Shown: one piece after another, positions 11,734 through 20,177 of the stretch
Layout: every line of letters starts with the position of its first letter
Numbering within the stretch: position 1 is the first letter of the stretch
Assembly: GCA_031291295.1 (NCBI GenBank)
Contig: JARLJI010000016.1
Span: forward strand, 1 to 64,000
Reading direction: 5' to 3'
DNA length: 64,000 nucleotides
DNA from: Rhodoferax sp.
GTDB lineage: Bacteria; Pseudomonadota; Gammaproteobacteria; Burkholderiales; Burkholderiaceae_C
Notes under the pieces: model-generated
Database searches by the model: none
Told to the model about the DNA's origin: nothing
What the model saw: only the letters and a program-made list of their open reading frames with translations
Translations under genes and position numbers: made by a program

Positions 11734-12651
11734 GTGTTTGCAACCATTGATGCACTGATTCGGGCCTTGGAGGAGGCCGGCTACTACGCCGATCGCAGGC
11801 TGGCGACGGCCGTGTTTCTTGCACTCAAACTGCAGCGTCCGCTGTTGCTGGAGGGCGAGCCGGGCGTGGGCAAGACGGAACTGGCCAAGGCGCTGGCGGT
11901 AGCCCTGCAGCGCGCCCTGATTCGTTTGCAGTGCTACGACGGACTGGAGTTGCGTGAAGCCCTGTACGAGTGGAACTACGCAGCGCAGTTGCTGCACATG
12001 CGTGCCGCTGAGTTGCGGCACGAGAGCCAGGGCAATGGCGGCGATGTCGCCCAGATCGAGCGCGAGGTGTATCAAGACCGCTACCTGATTCGCCGCCCCC
12101 TGCTGCAGGCGCTGCAGACCCCTGCTCCGGGTGCCGTGCTGCTGATCGACGAGGTGGACCGGGCCGACGAGCCGTTCGAGGCCTTCCTGCTCGAATACCT
12201 GGGCGAGTACCAGGTCAGCATTCCCGAGATCGGCACGGTGCGTGCCGCCACCACCCCGGTGACCATTCTGACCAGCAACCGCACACGCGAATTGCACGAC
12301 GCGGTCAAGCGCCGCTGCCTGTACCACTGGCTCGACTATCCCGAGCGCGAGCGCGAACTGGCGATTGTGCGGGCCCAGGTGCCGCAGGCCAGCGAGGCGC
12401 TCTCCGCGCAGGTGGCTGCGTTTGTGGCCCGCTTGCGCAGCGCACCGTTTGCCCACGCGTTCCAGCGTGCGCCGGGGATCGCCGAGAGTGTGGAGTGGGC
12501 CCGGGCACTGGTCGCGCTGGACACATTGGCGATGGACCCGGAGGTCGTGACCGACACGGCCGGCATCCTGTTCAAGCAGCGCGAAGATGTGGCCGCCCTG
12601 ACCCGCGACCTGGCTGCGGAGCTGCTCGCGCCTGAAGAGACTGCGGCATGA
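11734..12651 (+). CDS. MoxR-type AAA+ ATPase (CoxD-like) for Mo-hydroxylase maturation
   Basis: 305 residues, starting with GTG. Walker A GEPGVGKTE (41-49), Walker B VLLIDEVDRA and sensor TSNRTRELHDA place it in the MoxR/CoxD group. In Oligotropha, CoxD works with the VWA protein CoxE to finish the metal site of the CO dehydrogenase; a form II enzyme lacks the copper site, so here the role is probably general maturation or sulfuration. The stop overlaps an ATG at 12648 that opens only a 28-codon frame, described separately. Confidence 0.92.
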   Translation: MFATIDALIRALEEAGYYADRRLATAVFLALKLQRPLLLEGEPGVGKTELAKALAVALQRALIRLQCYDGLELREALYEWNYAAQLLHMRAAELRHESQGNGGDVAQIEREVYQDRYLIRRPLLQALQTPAPGAVLLIDEVDRADEPFEAFLLEYLGEYQVSIPEIGTVRAATTPVTILTSNRTRELHDAVKRRCLYHWLDYPERERELAIVRAQVPQASEALSAQVAAFVARLRSAPFAHAFQRAPGIAESVEWARALVALDTLAMDPEVVTDTAGILFKQREDVAALTRDLAAELLAPEETAA

Positions 12652-12734
12652 GCCACGAGGCCGGGTTCGGGTCGGACTTGCCTGTGCCCTTGCAAACCCG
12701 CCAAGCTCGGGACGAACGAACGATTGCTGGTTGA
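12648..12734 (+). other. Short 28-codon frame between the MoxR and VWA genes
   Basis: An ATG overlaps the MoxR stop (ATGA) and opens MSHEAGFGSDLPVPLQTRQA and eight further residues, ending at TGA 12732-12734, eight bases before the chosen VWA start. It could be a coupling peptide that carries ribosomes from one gene to the next, or the displaced N-terminus of the VWA gene after a frameshift. No homology is evident. Its composition is unremarkable. Confidence 0.3.
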
Positions 12735-12741
12735 GGCGATC

Positions 12742-13926
12742 ATGCAGCTTGGCGACGCACGCACCGGCAAACTGGCCGACAACATCACCGGATTTGGCCG
12801 TGCCTTGCGCCGGGCCGGCGTGCGCGTCGACAGCTCGCGCCTTGCGCTGGCGGCCGACGCGGCACTGGCCGTCGGTGTCGATGCCAAGGCCGATCTGAGT
12901 GCTGCGCTGGAAGCCGTGATGATCAGCTGCGAGCAGGACCGACTGGTGTTTCGTGAGCTGTTCGATGCCTACTTTCGCGATCCCGAAATGGCCAAGAAGC
13001 TGCTGGCACAACTGCTGCCCAGCGCCGAGGGCAAGGCCGAGCCCAGCAAGCGGCGTCCGCGCGTGCGCGAGGCGCTGTCGCCACAACAGGCCTACGGCCA
13101 GCAGGCCAAGCCCACGCAGGAAGACCAGAAGGTCGAATTCGACGCGGCCATGACGGCCAGCGACCTGCAGCGCCTCAAGCATGCCGACTTCAATGCGCTG
13201 TCAGGTACGGAGTACCGGCTGGTGGAGCGACTGGCGCGTGACGTGCGGATGCCGCTGCCACACTTTGCCTCGCGTCGCACCTACCCCGCCAGTTCGGGCG
13301 CGCGACTGCACTGGCCCGGCGTCATGCACAAGGCATCGCGCACCGGCGGCGAATTGATGAACCTGCCCCGGCTCAAGCGGCGCGAGCAACCGCTGCCGCT
13401 GCTGGTCCTGGTCGACGTGTCGGGCTCCATGGAGCGCTATGCGCGCCTGCTGCTGGCCTTTTTGCATGCCGCCACCCGGCGCCATCCGCGGCGCGACGTA
13501 TTTGCCTTTGGCACCCAGCTGACCGACCTGACGCCGGCTTTTCGCATTGCCGACACCGACGAAATGCTGGCCGTGGCCAGTGCCGCGATCGAAGACTTTG
13601 CCGGCGGCACGCAGCTGGGGACGTCGCTGGCCAGCCTGCGCCAGCACCATGCGCGCCGGCTGGTTGGCCGTCGCACGCTGGTGCTCATCATCACCGACGG
13701 ACTGGATACCGGCGAGCCGCAGGTGCTGGAGGCAGAGCTGGCATGGCTGCGCCGCGCCGGCCGCCGGCTGCTGTGGCTCAACCCGCTCTTGCGCTTCGAC
13801 GGTTATGCGCCCAGTGCGCGCGGCGCGGCCGTGCTGCACCGTTATGCCCACGGCATGCTGGCGGTGCACAACCTGAGCAAACTGGAAGATCTGGCGACCA
13901 GCCTGGCCGCCTTGATGAAACGCTGA
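12742..13926 (+). CDS. VWA-domain protein, CoxE-like Mo-hydroxylase maturation factor
   Basis: About 394 residues. The C-terminal half is a von Willebrand A domain with a MIDAS motif DVSGSM (about residue 225) and a later TDGLDTGEP. It is the usual partner of the MoxR ATPase just upstream. The start is set at ATG 12742, with GAGG six bases before it; an in-frame TTG at 12724 is possible. The N-terminal part (NITGFGRALRRAGVRVDSSR) is the family's conserved opening, so nothing essential is lost with this start. Followed after 37 bases by the CoxG-like gene. Confidence 0.9.
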   Translation: MQLGDARTGKLADNITGFGRALRRAGVRVDSSRLALAADAALAVGVDAKADLSAALEAVMISCEQDRLVFRELFDAYFRDPEMAKKLLAQLLPSAEGKAEPSKRRPRVREALSPQQAYGQQAKPTQEDQKVEFDAAMTASDLQRLKHADFNALSGTEYRLVERLARDVRMPLPHFASRRTYPASSGARLHWPGVMHKASRTGGELMNLPRLKRREQPLPLLVLVDVSGSMERYARLLLAFLHAATRRHPRRDVFAFGTQLTDLTPAFRIADTDEMLAVASAAIEDFAGGTQLGTSLASLRQHHARRLVGRRTLVLIITDGLDTGEPQVLEAELAWLRRAGRRLLWLNPLLRFDGYAPSARGAAVLHRYAHGMLAVHNLSKLEDLATSLAALMKR

Positions 13927-13963
13927 ATCACCCCGACAACCACCAGAACACAAGGAGAAAACG

Positions 13964-14548
13964 ATGGACATGCAAGCCAACCGCCAACTGGCCGTGACGC
14001 AGCAGCAGGCCTGGGACGCGCTGAACGACCCCGTGGTGCTCAAGACCTGCATTCCGGGCTGCGACAAGGTCGAGGCCACGGGCGAAAACCAGTACGCGAT
14101 CGCTATGGCGCTCAAGATCGGCCCGGTCGCGGCCAAATTTGCCGGAAAAATCAACCTCAGCGACATCAAGCCGCCCAGCAGCTACAACATTGCCTTTGAA
14201 GGGCAGGGCGGCGTGGCGGGGTTCGGCAAAGGCAACGCCCAGGTGACGCTGACGCCCAACGATGCAGGGTGCGACCTCGCGTATGTCGTTCATGCCTCGG
14301 TCGGTGGCAAGGTGGCGCAACTGGGGCAGCGCCTGATCGACGGCGCGGCCAAATCCATGGCGGAAGACTTCTTCAAACGCTTCGACGATGAAATGCAGCG
14401 CCGCTTCCCCGAGGCCTATGCTTCAAAAGCAATAGCAGAACCTGCAGGTTTGGCGCCGGCTACAGCCTCAAAAGGCTCAAAGATTCCGGTCTGGGTGTGG
14501 ATTGCGGGGGTTGTGGTGGTGCTGGCCCTCATCTGGTGGCTGCGCTAG
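13964..14548 (+). CDS. CoxG-like SRPBCC protein with C-terminal membrane anchor
   Basis: 194 residues. Residues 1-145 form the SRPBCC domain of CoxG (DVxIPGCDKVE-like CIPGCDKVE, then KIGPVAAKFAGKINL), implicated in anchoring CO dehydrogenase-type enzymes to the membrane. The tail VWVWIAGVVVVLALIWWLR is a single transmembrane helix. The linker between them is encoded by a repeat-like stretch (14421-14478). AAGGAG precedes the ATG. Its last 13 bases overlap the proposed start of the TonB-dependent receptor. Confidence 0.9.
   Translation: MDMQANRQLAVTQQQAWDALNDPVVLKTCIPGCDKVEATGENQYAIAMALKIGPVAAKFAGKINLSDIKPPSSYNIAFEGQGGVAGFGKGNAQVTLTPNDAGCDLAYVVHASVGGKVAQLGQRLIDGAAKSMAEDFFKRFDDEMQRRFPEAYASKAIAEPAGLAPATASKGSKIPVWVWIAGVVVVLALIWWLR
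14421..14478 (+). repeat. Repeat-like segment inside the CoxG-like gene
   Basis: The linker begins CTTCAAAAGCAATAGCAG and ends GCCTCAAAAGG, the style of the Comamonadaceae dispersed repeat normally found between genes. It supplies the linker from AIAEPAGLAPATAS onwards, between the folded domain and the membrane helix. The frame is kept. The resemblance is from memory; alignment to repeat copies would settle it. Confidence 0.35.
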
Positions 14549-16824
14549 GGCGCGGCCAAAGGGCCGCCGCGATCCTGGCCCTGGCGTTCTGTTGTGCAAT
14601 TTGCCAGGCCCAGGACAACAAGGCGGAGTCCCTCGAATTGCCCACGGTCAACGTAGTCGGCACCAGTCCCTTGCCGGGGCTGGGTGTCCCTCTGGACGAT
14701 GTGCCGGCCAACGTCCAGATGATCAAGGGCAGTTCGCTCGGCGACCAGCACGATACGCGGGTGACGGATTTTCTGGAGCGCAACGTCACCAGCGTCAACA
14801 TCAATTCCGAGCAGGGCAATGCAGATCAGCAAAGCGTGACGTTCCGGGGCTTTTATGCTTCTCCCATTCTGGGGGTGCCGCAGGGCCTGTCCGTTTTTCA
14901 GGACGGGGTTCGCATCAACGAAACCTTTGGCGATGTCGTCAATTGGGATTTGATTCCGCCCACCGCGATCTCCAGCATGCAGTTGATCCCCGGCTCCAAT
15001 CCGCTGTATGGGTTGAACACGCTCGGTGGCGCGCTGGCCATCTATACCAAGAGCGGCAAGCAATACCCTGGATTCAGTGTTGGTACGAGTGTGGGCTCAT
15101 TCGGCAGAAAACAGATGGACGTCGAATACGGCGGCTTCAAGGACAACTGGGACTACTTCCTGACCTACAACGCCGCCAACAGCCAAGGCTACGCAACGCA
15201 GAATGCGAGCCAGGTGCGGCAGTTCTTCGGCAAGTTGGGCTGGCAAGACAGCATGACCGATCTGGATGTGTCGCTGACCCTGGCGGACAACCATTTCACT
15301 GGCAATCAGACCTTGCCATTGAGCATGCTGGATGATCTTCGGCAGTCCTACACTTACCCGGACACCAACAGGAATCAACTGTCGTTCCTGACGGTCAAGG
15401 GCAGCCACTTCCTCGGTGACGACTGGCTGATTGGCGGCACCGCTTATTACCGCAGCTCGGACAATTCCGGTGCCAACAGCAATACCCAGGGTGGCCCCTA
15501 CAACACGCCGACCTGTGCGACGGATCCGGGGCCTGCAGACGCCAACGGCAACCCCACCGCTCCCGACGGCAGCAACTGCTCGGGTAGCAACGTGCTTCAG
15601 CATTTGAATCAGGACACCTACGGATTTGGCCTGCAGCTGACGTCCACCCAAAAACTGATGGGTTTCGACAATCAGATGATCCTCGGTTTCACGGCCGATC
15701 TGGGCAGGGGCACGTTCAGCCAGTCGGCGCAGGACGGTTACTTCACCAGCGACCGCAACACTATTGGCGTTGACGATCCGTCGCAGAACGTGCTGTTGAA
15801 AACGGCCAACCGCTATTACGGTGTGTTTGTGTCGGACAGCTTGCAACTGAGTCCCAAATGGACGTTGACCGGCTCCGCGCGCTACAACATGGATCGCGTG
15901 ACGATGGCGGATCAGTTGGGCACTGCGCTCAATGGCGACCATAGCTTCACCCACCTGAGTCCGGCGCTGGGTCTGAATTTCAAACCCAACCCGGCCGTGG
16001 TGAGCTACATCGGCTACACCGAAGGCATGCGCGTTCCCTCGCCGATCGAATTGAGTTGCGCCGACCCGCAGGCGCCCTGTTCGCTGCCGAACGCATTCTC
16101 GTCCGACCCGGCTCTCCAGATGGTGGTGACTCACACCTGGGAGATGGGGGCCCGCATCAAGCTGAGTCCGCAAACCCGGCTTCAGGTGGCGGCCTATCAG
16201 ACCCTCTCGGACAACGACATCAACTTCGTCACCGATGCCAATTCGCCCACCCAGGGGTATTTCGCGAATGTGGGGACGACGCGTCGGCGCGGCATCGAAA
16301 TCTCATCACAGAGCACCTTTGATCATTGGGGTCTGCAGACAGCCTACAGCTACACCCAAGCCACCTATCAGAGCGCCTTTACCCTGAACAGTCCGGACAA
16401 CAGCAGCGCGGATGCCAATGGCGTCATTCAGGTATCGCCGGGGGATCGCTTGGCCAACGTGCCCAGTCAACTCCTGAAGGTTCGCGTGGAATATTCGCCC
16501 AACGCGACCTGGAAGTTTGGGGCCAACATGAACTACGCGGGCCCGATCTATTCACGGGGCAACGAAAACAATCTCGATCCGAATGGAAAGGTTGGTGGCT
16601 ACACGGTTTTCAATCTGGACGCCTCCATGCATGTGAATAAGCAACTGGAGGTGTTTGCGCGCATCAATAATCTGCTGAACCGGCAGTACGCCAACTTCGG
16701 CGTGCTGGGGGCCAACTTTTTCTCGGGGCCGGGCAACAGCTACAACGCCGCTGGCACGCCATCACAGTTTGTCGGCGTCGGTCAACCCATCGGCGTGTGG
16801 GTCGGGGCGCGTTACAACTACTGA
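14536..16824 (+). CDS. TonB-dependent outer-membrane receptor
   Basis: About 762 residues from GTG 14536, chosen because it gives a clean signal peptide (RAAAILALAFCCAICQAQ); an in-frame GTG at 14497 would add 13 residues that spoil it. Plug domain: DDVPANVQMIKGSSL, VTFRGFYASPILGVPQGLSV, then IPPTAISSMQLIPGSNPLYG. A 22-strand barrel follows and ends in aromatic VGARYNY. Overlap with the CoxG-like gene implies co-transcription with the Mo-hydroxylase. The next gene is a lanthanide-type PQQ dehydrogenase, so uptake of a lanthanide chelate or of PQQ is an attractive guess; other siderophore-like ligands cannot be excluded. Confidence 0.9.
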   Translation: MAALGRGQRAAAILALAFCCAICQAQDNKAESLELPTVNVVGTSPLPGLGVPLDDVPANVQMIKGSSLGDQHDTRVTDFLERNVTSVNINSEQGNADQQSVTFRGFYASPILGVPQGLSVFQDGVRINETFGDVVNWDLIPPTAISSMQLIPGSNPLYGLNTLGGALAIYTKSGKQYPGFSVGTSVGSFGRKQMDVEYGGFKDNWDYFLTYNAANSQGYATQNASQVRQFFGKLGWQDSMTDLDVSLTLADNHFTGNQTLPLSMLDDLRQSYTYPDTNRNQLSFLTVKGSHFLGDDWLIGGTAYYRSSDNSGANSNTQGGPYNTPTCATDPGPADANGNPTAPDGSNCSGSNVLQHLNQDTYGFGLQLTSTQKLMGFDNQMILGFTADLGRGTFSQSAQDGYFTSDRNTIGVDDPSQNVLLKTANRYYGVFVSDSLQLSPKWTLTGSARYNMDRVTMADQLGTALNGDHSFTHLSPALGLNFKPNPAVVSYIGYTEGMRVPSPIELSCADPQAPCSLPNAFSSDPALQMVVTHTWEMGARIKLSPQTRLQVAAYQTLSDNDINFVTDANSPTQGYFANVGTTRRRGIEISSQSTFDHWGLQTAYSYTQATYQSAFTLNSPDNSSADANGVIQVSPGDRLANVPSQLLKVRVEYSPNATWKFGANMNYAGPIYSRGNENNLDPNGKVGGYTVFNLDASMHVNKQLEVFARINNLLNRQYANFGVLGANFFSGPGNSYNAAGTPSQFVGVGQPIGVWVGARYNY

Positions 16825-17017
16825 GCGATTGAGTGCTGGAGAGCACTCCTGAAACCAGCACGCTGCCGCAACACAGTTTGTTTTCGCGTGAAATGCACCT
16901 TTGGCAAGGATACAAATCGTTGCCAATGAAGCGTCGCATTCACACGTATCAAATTGAGGCAGAAGCCCATCCATCGGTGCCGAAAATCGCGCTTCCAATC
17001 GAGACAAATATACGGCT
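16825..17017. other. Intergenic region before the PQQ dehydrogenase promoter
   Basis: No gene is visible. GAGTGCT-N4-AGCACTC soon after the receptor stop (near 16831-16848) could form a short hairpin, without a T-run. A second inverted repeat, TTGGCAA (16901-16907) and TTGCCAA (16920-16926), lies about 90 bases before the shared promoter block and may bind a regulator. Neither is assigned. Confidence 0.4.
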
Positions 17018-17074
17018 TTGTTTCATTTTGAGAATTTGATGAGCGGCCCAAAGAAAGCTAGGGTTTAGCCTAGG
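17018..17074 (+). promoter_or_regulatory. Two-block promoter element of the PQQ dehydrogenase operon
   Basis: Block A (17018-17041) differs at one of 24 bases from 7918-7941; block B (17055-17074) is identical over 20 bases to 7956-7975. Spacing between blocks is 13 rather than 14. AACAATG follows 22 bases after block B in both. The start codon lies 68 bases after block B here and 75 in the other operon. This shows a common control of the two oxidation operons; the protein that binds is not identified. Confidence 0.75.
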
Positions 17075-17142
17075 AATCTCTGAAAAGAACGGTCCAACAA
17101 TGGCGTCGCCTGACAGGCAGACTCAACAATTGGAGACCATTC

Positions 17143-18822
17143 ATGAAACCTCTTTTCCCATCCGTGGCATTCGCCTTGATGCTGGGCATTGCCTCCACCG
17201 CCAGTGCCCAGAACTGGCCGGTGTACGGTGGCGATTCCGGCAACACCCGATTCAGCCAGTCCACCGAGATCAATACCTCGAACGTCAACAAGCTCAAGGT
17301 CAAATGGGCCTTGCAGCTGGGCAGCTTGCGCTCCCAGGAATCGACGCCCATTCTGGTCGGCGACACGCTCTACGTGTCCTCGTCGTTCGGCCCCAAGACC
17401 ACGTTCGCTCTGGACGCCAGGACTGGCGAAGTCAGATGGCAGTACTCGCCGGATATTCCAAAGGGCATCGATCAATACGCCTGCTGCGACGTGAACAACC
17501 GTGGCGTGTCCTATGCCGACGGAAAGATCTTTGTCGGCCGGCTCGATGCCAACGTGGCCGCGCTCGATGCCAAGACCGGCAAGGAGCTGTGGGTCACGAA
17601 GATCGTCGATTACACCCAGGGCTCAGTCATCACCTCGCCCCCGACACTGGTCAAGAATCTCGTGATCACCGGCTACGGTGGTGGTGAGTACGGCGCGCGT
17701 GGCGCTCTGGTGGCACTGGACCAGGCCACCGGCAAGGAAGTCTGGCGCACGTACACCACGCCGCTGCCGGGTGAAAAGAACAGCGAGACCTGGAAGGGCG
17801 ACAGCGGCAAACTTGGTGGTGGCGATGCCTGGTTCATCGGCTCCTACGATCCAAAGCTGAACCTGGTCTATTACGGCACCAGCAACCCCTCGCCATGGGC
17901 CGCAATTGTTCGCGGCAATGACAGCTCGGACATCGGCCCGTACACCAATCTGTACTCGTCATCGGTCATTGCTCTCAATCCGGAAACCGGCAATATCGTC
18001 TGGCACTACCAGTTCACACCGCACGATGCCTGGGACTACGATGGTGTCAACGAGCTGGTTTTTGCCGACCTTCCGGTGCAGGGCAAGAAGACGCCCGTCA
18101 TCATGACGGCCAACCGCAACGGCTTTTTCTACGTGCTCGACCGCGCCGACGGCAAGCTGATTTCCGCCAAGCAGTTTATTGAGGGGGTCAATTGGGCCAC
18201 CGGCATCGACATGGCGACCGGCAGGCCGATCGAGGCGGCGGATAACGCCAAGCGGCCAGGCGCGAAGCGCAAGGCGGCAAACGTCTGCCCGGCCCTGCTC
18301 GGTGGCAAGAACTGGATGCCAATGAGCTACGACCACGCCACCGGCTTGGTCTATATCCCCACCTTGAACATGTGCATGGACGAGGTAGGCGAGGTTGCCA
18401 ACTACACCCGCGGCGCCTTCTACCTCGGCGTCAACTTCAATATGCATGAGGCCGGCAGCAGTGGTTATCTGGGTGGAGTCAAGGCCTGGGATCCGGTCGC
18501 GCAAAAGACCGTCTGGTTCAACAAGGACGAACTGCCATGGGCCGGCGGTGTGCTGAGCACGGCAGGCGGCCTGGTTTTCCACGGTGACATCAAAGGCTGG
18601 TTCAAGGCGCTGGACGCCAAAACCGGCAAGACGCTGTGGAAGTTCAACGCCGGCTCCGGTATTAGCGCTGCGCCCATGACCTATACCCTGGATGGCAAGC
18701 AGTACGTTGCCGTGGTGGCCGGTCGCACCGAGTCCATCCCGGCGTTTGCGGCTGCCATCGGCGAAAAAATGGTCGCTGCCAGCCCCGAAGGCGGCGCGCT
18801 GTATGTGTTCACGCTGAACTGA
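17143..18822 (+). CDS. PQQ-dependent alcohol dehydrogenase, lanthanide type
   Basis: 559 residues, periplasmic eight-blade quinoprotein with signal peptide (FALMLGIASTASA). Adjacent cysteines Cys114-Cys115 form the disulfide ring over PQQ. Metal ligands are Glu182 (GGGEYGARG), Asn248 (GTSNPSPW) and catalytic Asp298. Two residues on is Asp300 in HDAWDYDG: this extra acid distinguishes lanthanide-dependent enzymes (XoxF, PedH) from calcium enzymes, which have Ala or Ser there. The protein is shorter than XoxF or ExaA (about 595-620), so the alcohol substrate is open. GGAG precedes the ATG. Operon with the XoxJ/cytochrome fusion and xdhC-like gene. Confidence 0.93.
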   Translation: MKPLFPSVAFALMLGIASTASAQNWPVYGGDSGNTRFSQSTEINTSNVNKLKVKWALQLGSLRSQESTPILVGDTLYVSSSFGPKTTFALDARTGEVRWQYSPDIPKGIDQYACCDVNNRGVSYADGKIFVGRLDANVAALDAKTGKELWVTKIVDYTQGSVITSPPTLVKNLVITGYGGGEYGARGALVALDQATGKEVWRTYTTPLPGEKNSETWKGDSGKLGGGDAWFIGSYDPKLNLVYYGTSNPSPWAAIVRGNDSSDIGPYTNLYSSSVIALNPETGNIVWHYQFTPHDAWDYDGVNELVFADLPVQGKKTPVIMTANRNGFFYVLDRADGKLISAKQFIEGVNWATGIDMATGRPIEAADNAKRPGAKRKAANVCPALLGGKNWMPMSYDHATGLVYIPTLNMCMDEVGEVANYTRGAFYLGVNFNMHEAGSSGYLGGVKAWDPVAQKTVWFNKDELPWAGGVLSTAGGLVFHGDIKGWFKALDAKTGKTLWKFNAGSGISAAPMTYTLDGKQYVAVVAGRTESIPAFAAAIGEKMVAASPEGGALYVFTLN

Positions 18823-18838
18823 TTGGGAACACAGATCT

Positions 18839-20029
18839 ATGACAACACGCGCAAAGATCAGGCACTACCTGATTGGCGCCGCGTGTGCCGTCGGCGCGCT
18901 AGTAGCGCCGACGGCACATGCGGCAGGGGTGCTGCGGATATGTGCCGACCCGGACAACCTGCCCTTCAGCAAGGCGGAAGGGCCCGAGCGCGGCCTTTAC
19001 GTCGAGTTGGCCAATATGGTTGCCCGGCGCATGGGCGATACGGTGCAATATGTCTGGTGGCTGACGTTCAACGAGAAGAGGGCGCTGCGAAATACCCTTC
19101 TTCAGGACAAGTGCGATGCCTACTTCGCCCTGCCGGCGGACCCTGATTACAAGGCCCCTGGTGTGCAGCGGACGCATGCCTTTCTCGATATGAGCTATGC
19201 CATCGTGGCGCCGGCCGGAGACAAAATCAACAGCCTGGCTGACCTCAGGGGCAAGCGGGTCGCCGTATTGAGCGGCTCGGCACCGCATATTTTGCTGGCC
19301 AGCCAGAAGGGCTACGCCACCAGCAGTTTCACCCTCAATGAGGACGCGATGAATGCGCTGGCCAAGGGCGAAGTTGACGCCGCCATTTTGTGGGGCCCGA
19401 GCGCCGGCTACGAAAACCTGACGCGGTTCCACAGCCGCTGGCGTGTGACTCCCGTCAGCGGCGAGGGAATGTCAGGGCGGATGGCGGTCGCGGTACGTCA
19501 GGGCAACGATGCTCTGGCTGCCGACATCAACCAGGCGCTGGTCGACCTGCGGCCCGACATCATGGCGCTGGCCGACAAATACGGTTTCCCGCGCGGCAAG
19601 CCCGTACAGCTGGCGAGCGTATCGACGGGTTCGCGCAGCCTGCATGGTTCTGGTGGTGCCAACGGGTCTGCCGACATGCTCGTGCAATCGAGGGTGATTC
19701 GGACAGGGTTCATCAAAACTGCCGACACGACGCAGCCGGCCGATGCTTCAGGCGCCGCCACTGCCGCCACTGGCGGCGATGCGGCAGCCGGGCGAGAATT
19801 CTTCAACAATACCTGCGCGCATTGCCACAGTACGGATGGGGCCAGCCCTATCCGTGCACGCGATCTGCGGCACCTGCATTCACGCTACAAGGACCAGTGG
19901 CGTGAGGTCGCCGCAACCACCATCGAGAATGGCAGGCCGGACGCAGGCATGCCTACCTGGAAGGGCATTCTCAGCCAGAAGGACATCGATGACATCCTTA
20001 GCTTCCTGGCGACGATTCAGCCAAAATGA
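18839..20029 (+). CDS. XoxJ-like periplasmic binding protein fused to a cytochrome c domain
   Basis: 396 residues with a signal peptide (AACAVGALVAPTAHA). Residues about 30-260 form a type 2 periplasmic-binding fold of the quinoprotein-associated kind (LRICADPDNLPFSKAEG, later ALAKGEVDAAILWGP), as in XoxJ/MxaJ, thought to help activate methanol dehydrogenase. After a linker rich in Ala, Thr and Gly, residues about 313-396 form a class I cytochrome c: haem site CAHCH and axial Met in GMPTW. In known systems XoxJ and the electron acceptor XoxG are separate proteins. The fusion would tether the acceptor to the assembly factor. Confidence 0.88.
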   Translation: MTTRAKIRHYLIGAACAVGALVAPTAHAAGVLRICADPDNLPFSKAEGPERGLYVELANMVARRMGDTVQYVWWLTFNEKRALRNTLLQDKCDAYFALPADPDYKAPGVQRTHAFLDMSYAIVAPAGDKINSLADLRGKRVAVLSGSAPHILLASQKGYATSSFTLNEDAMNALAKGEVDAAILWGPSAGYENLTRFHSRWRVTPVSGEGMSGRMAVAVRQGNDALAADINQALVDLRPDIMALADKYGFPRGKPVQLASVSTGSRSLHGSGGANGSADMLVQSRVIRTGFIKTADTTQPADASGAATAATGGDAAAGREFFNNTCAHCHSTDGASPIRARDLRHLHSRYKDQWREVAATTIENGRPDAGMPTWKGILSQKDIDDILSFLATIQPK

Positions 20030-20177
20030 CATCGATAAGATTCCTGGCTTCGCTGGTGCCGAAACTGGGCCACTGGCAGTCAGGGACTTCGTTCGCGTCG
20101 ACAATCTGAGGCATCGGAACTATTGGAGTGATGTCATTGTCTTCATGAGGGCCGAATCTGATTGGGAAGGATAGGGT

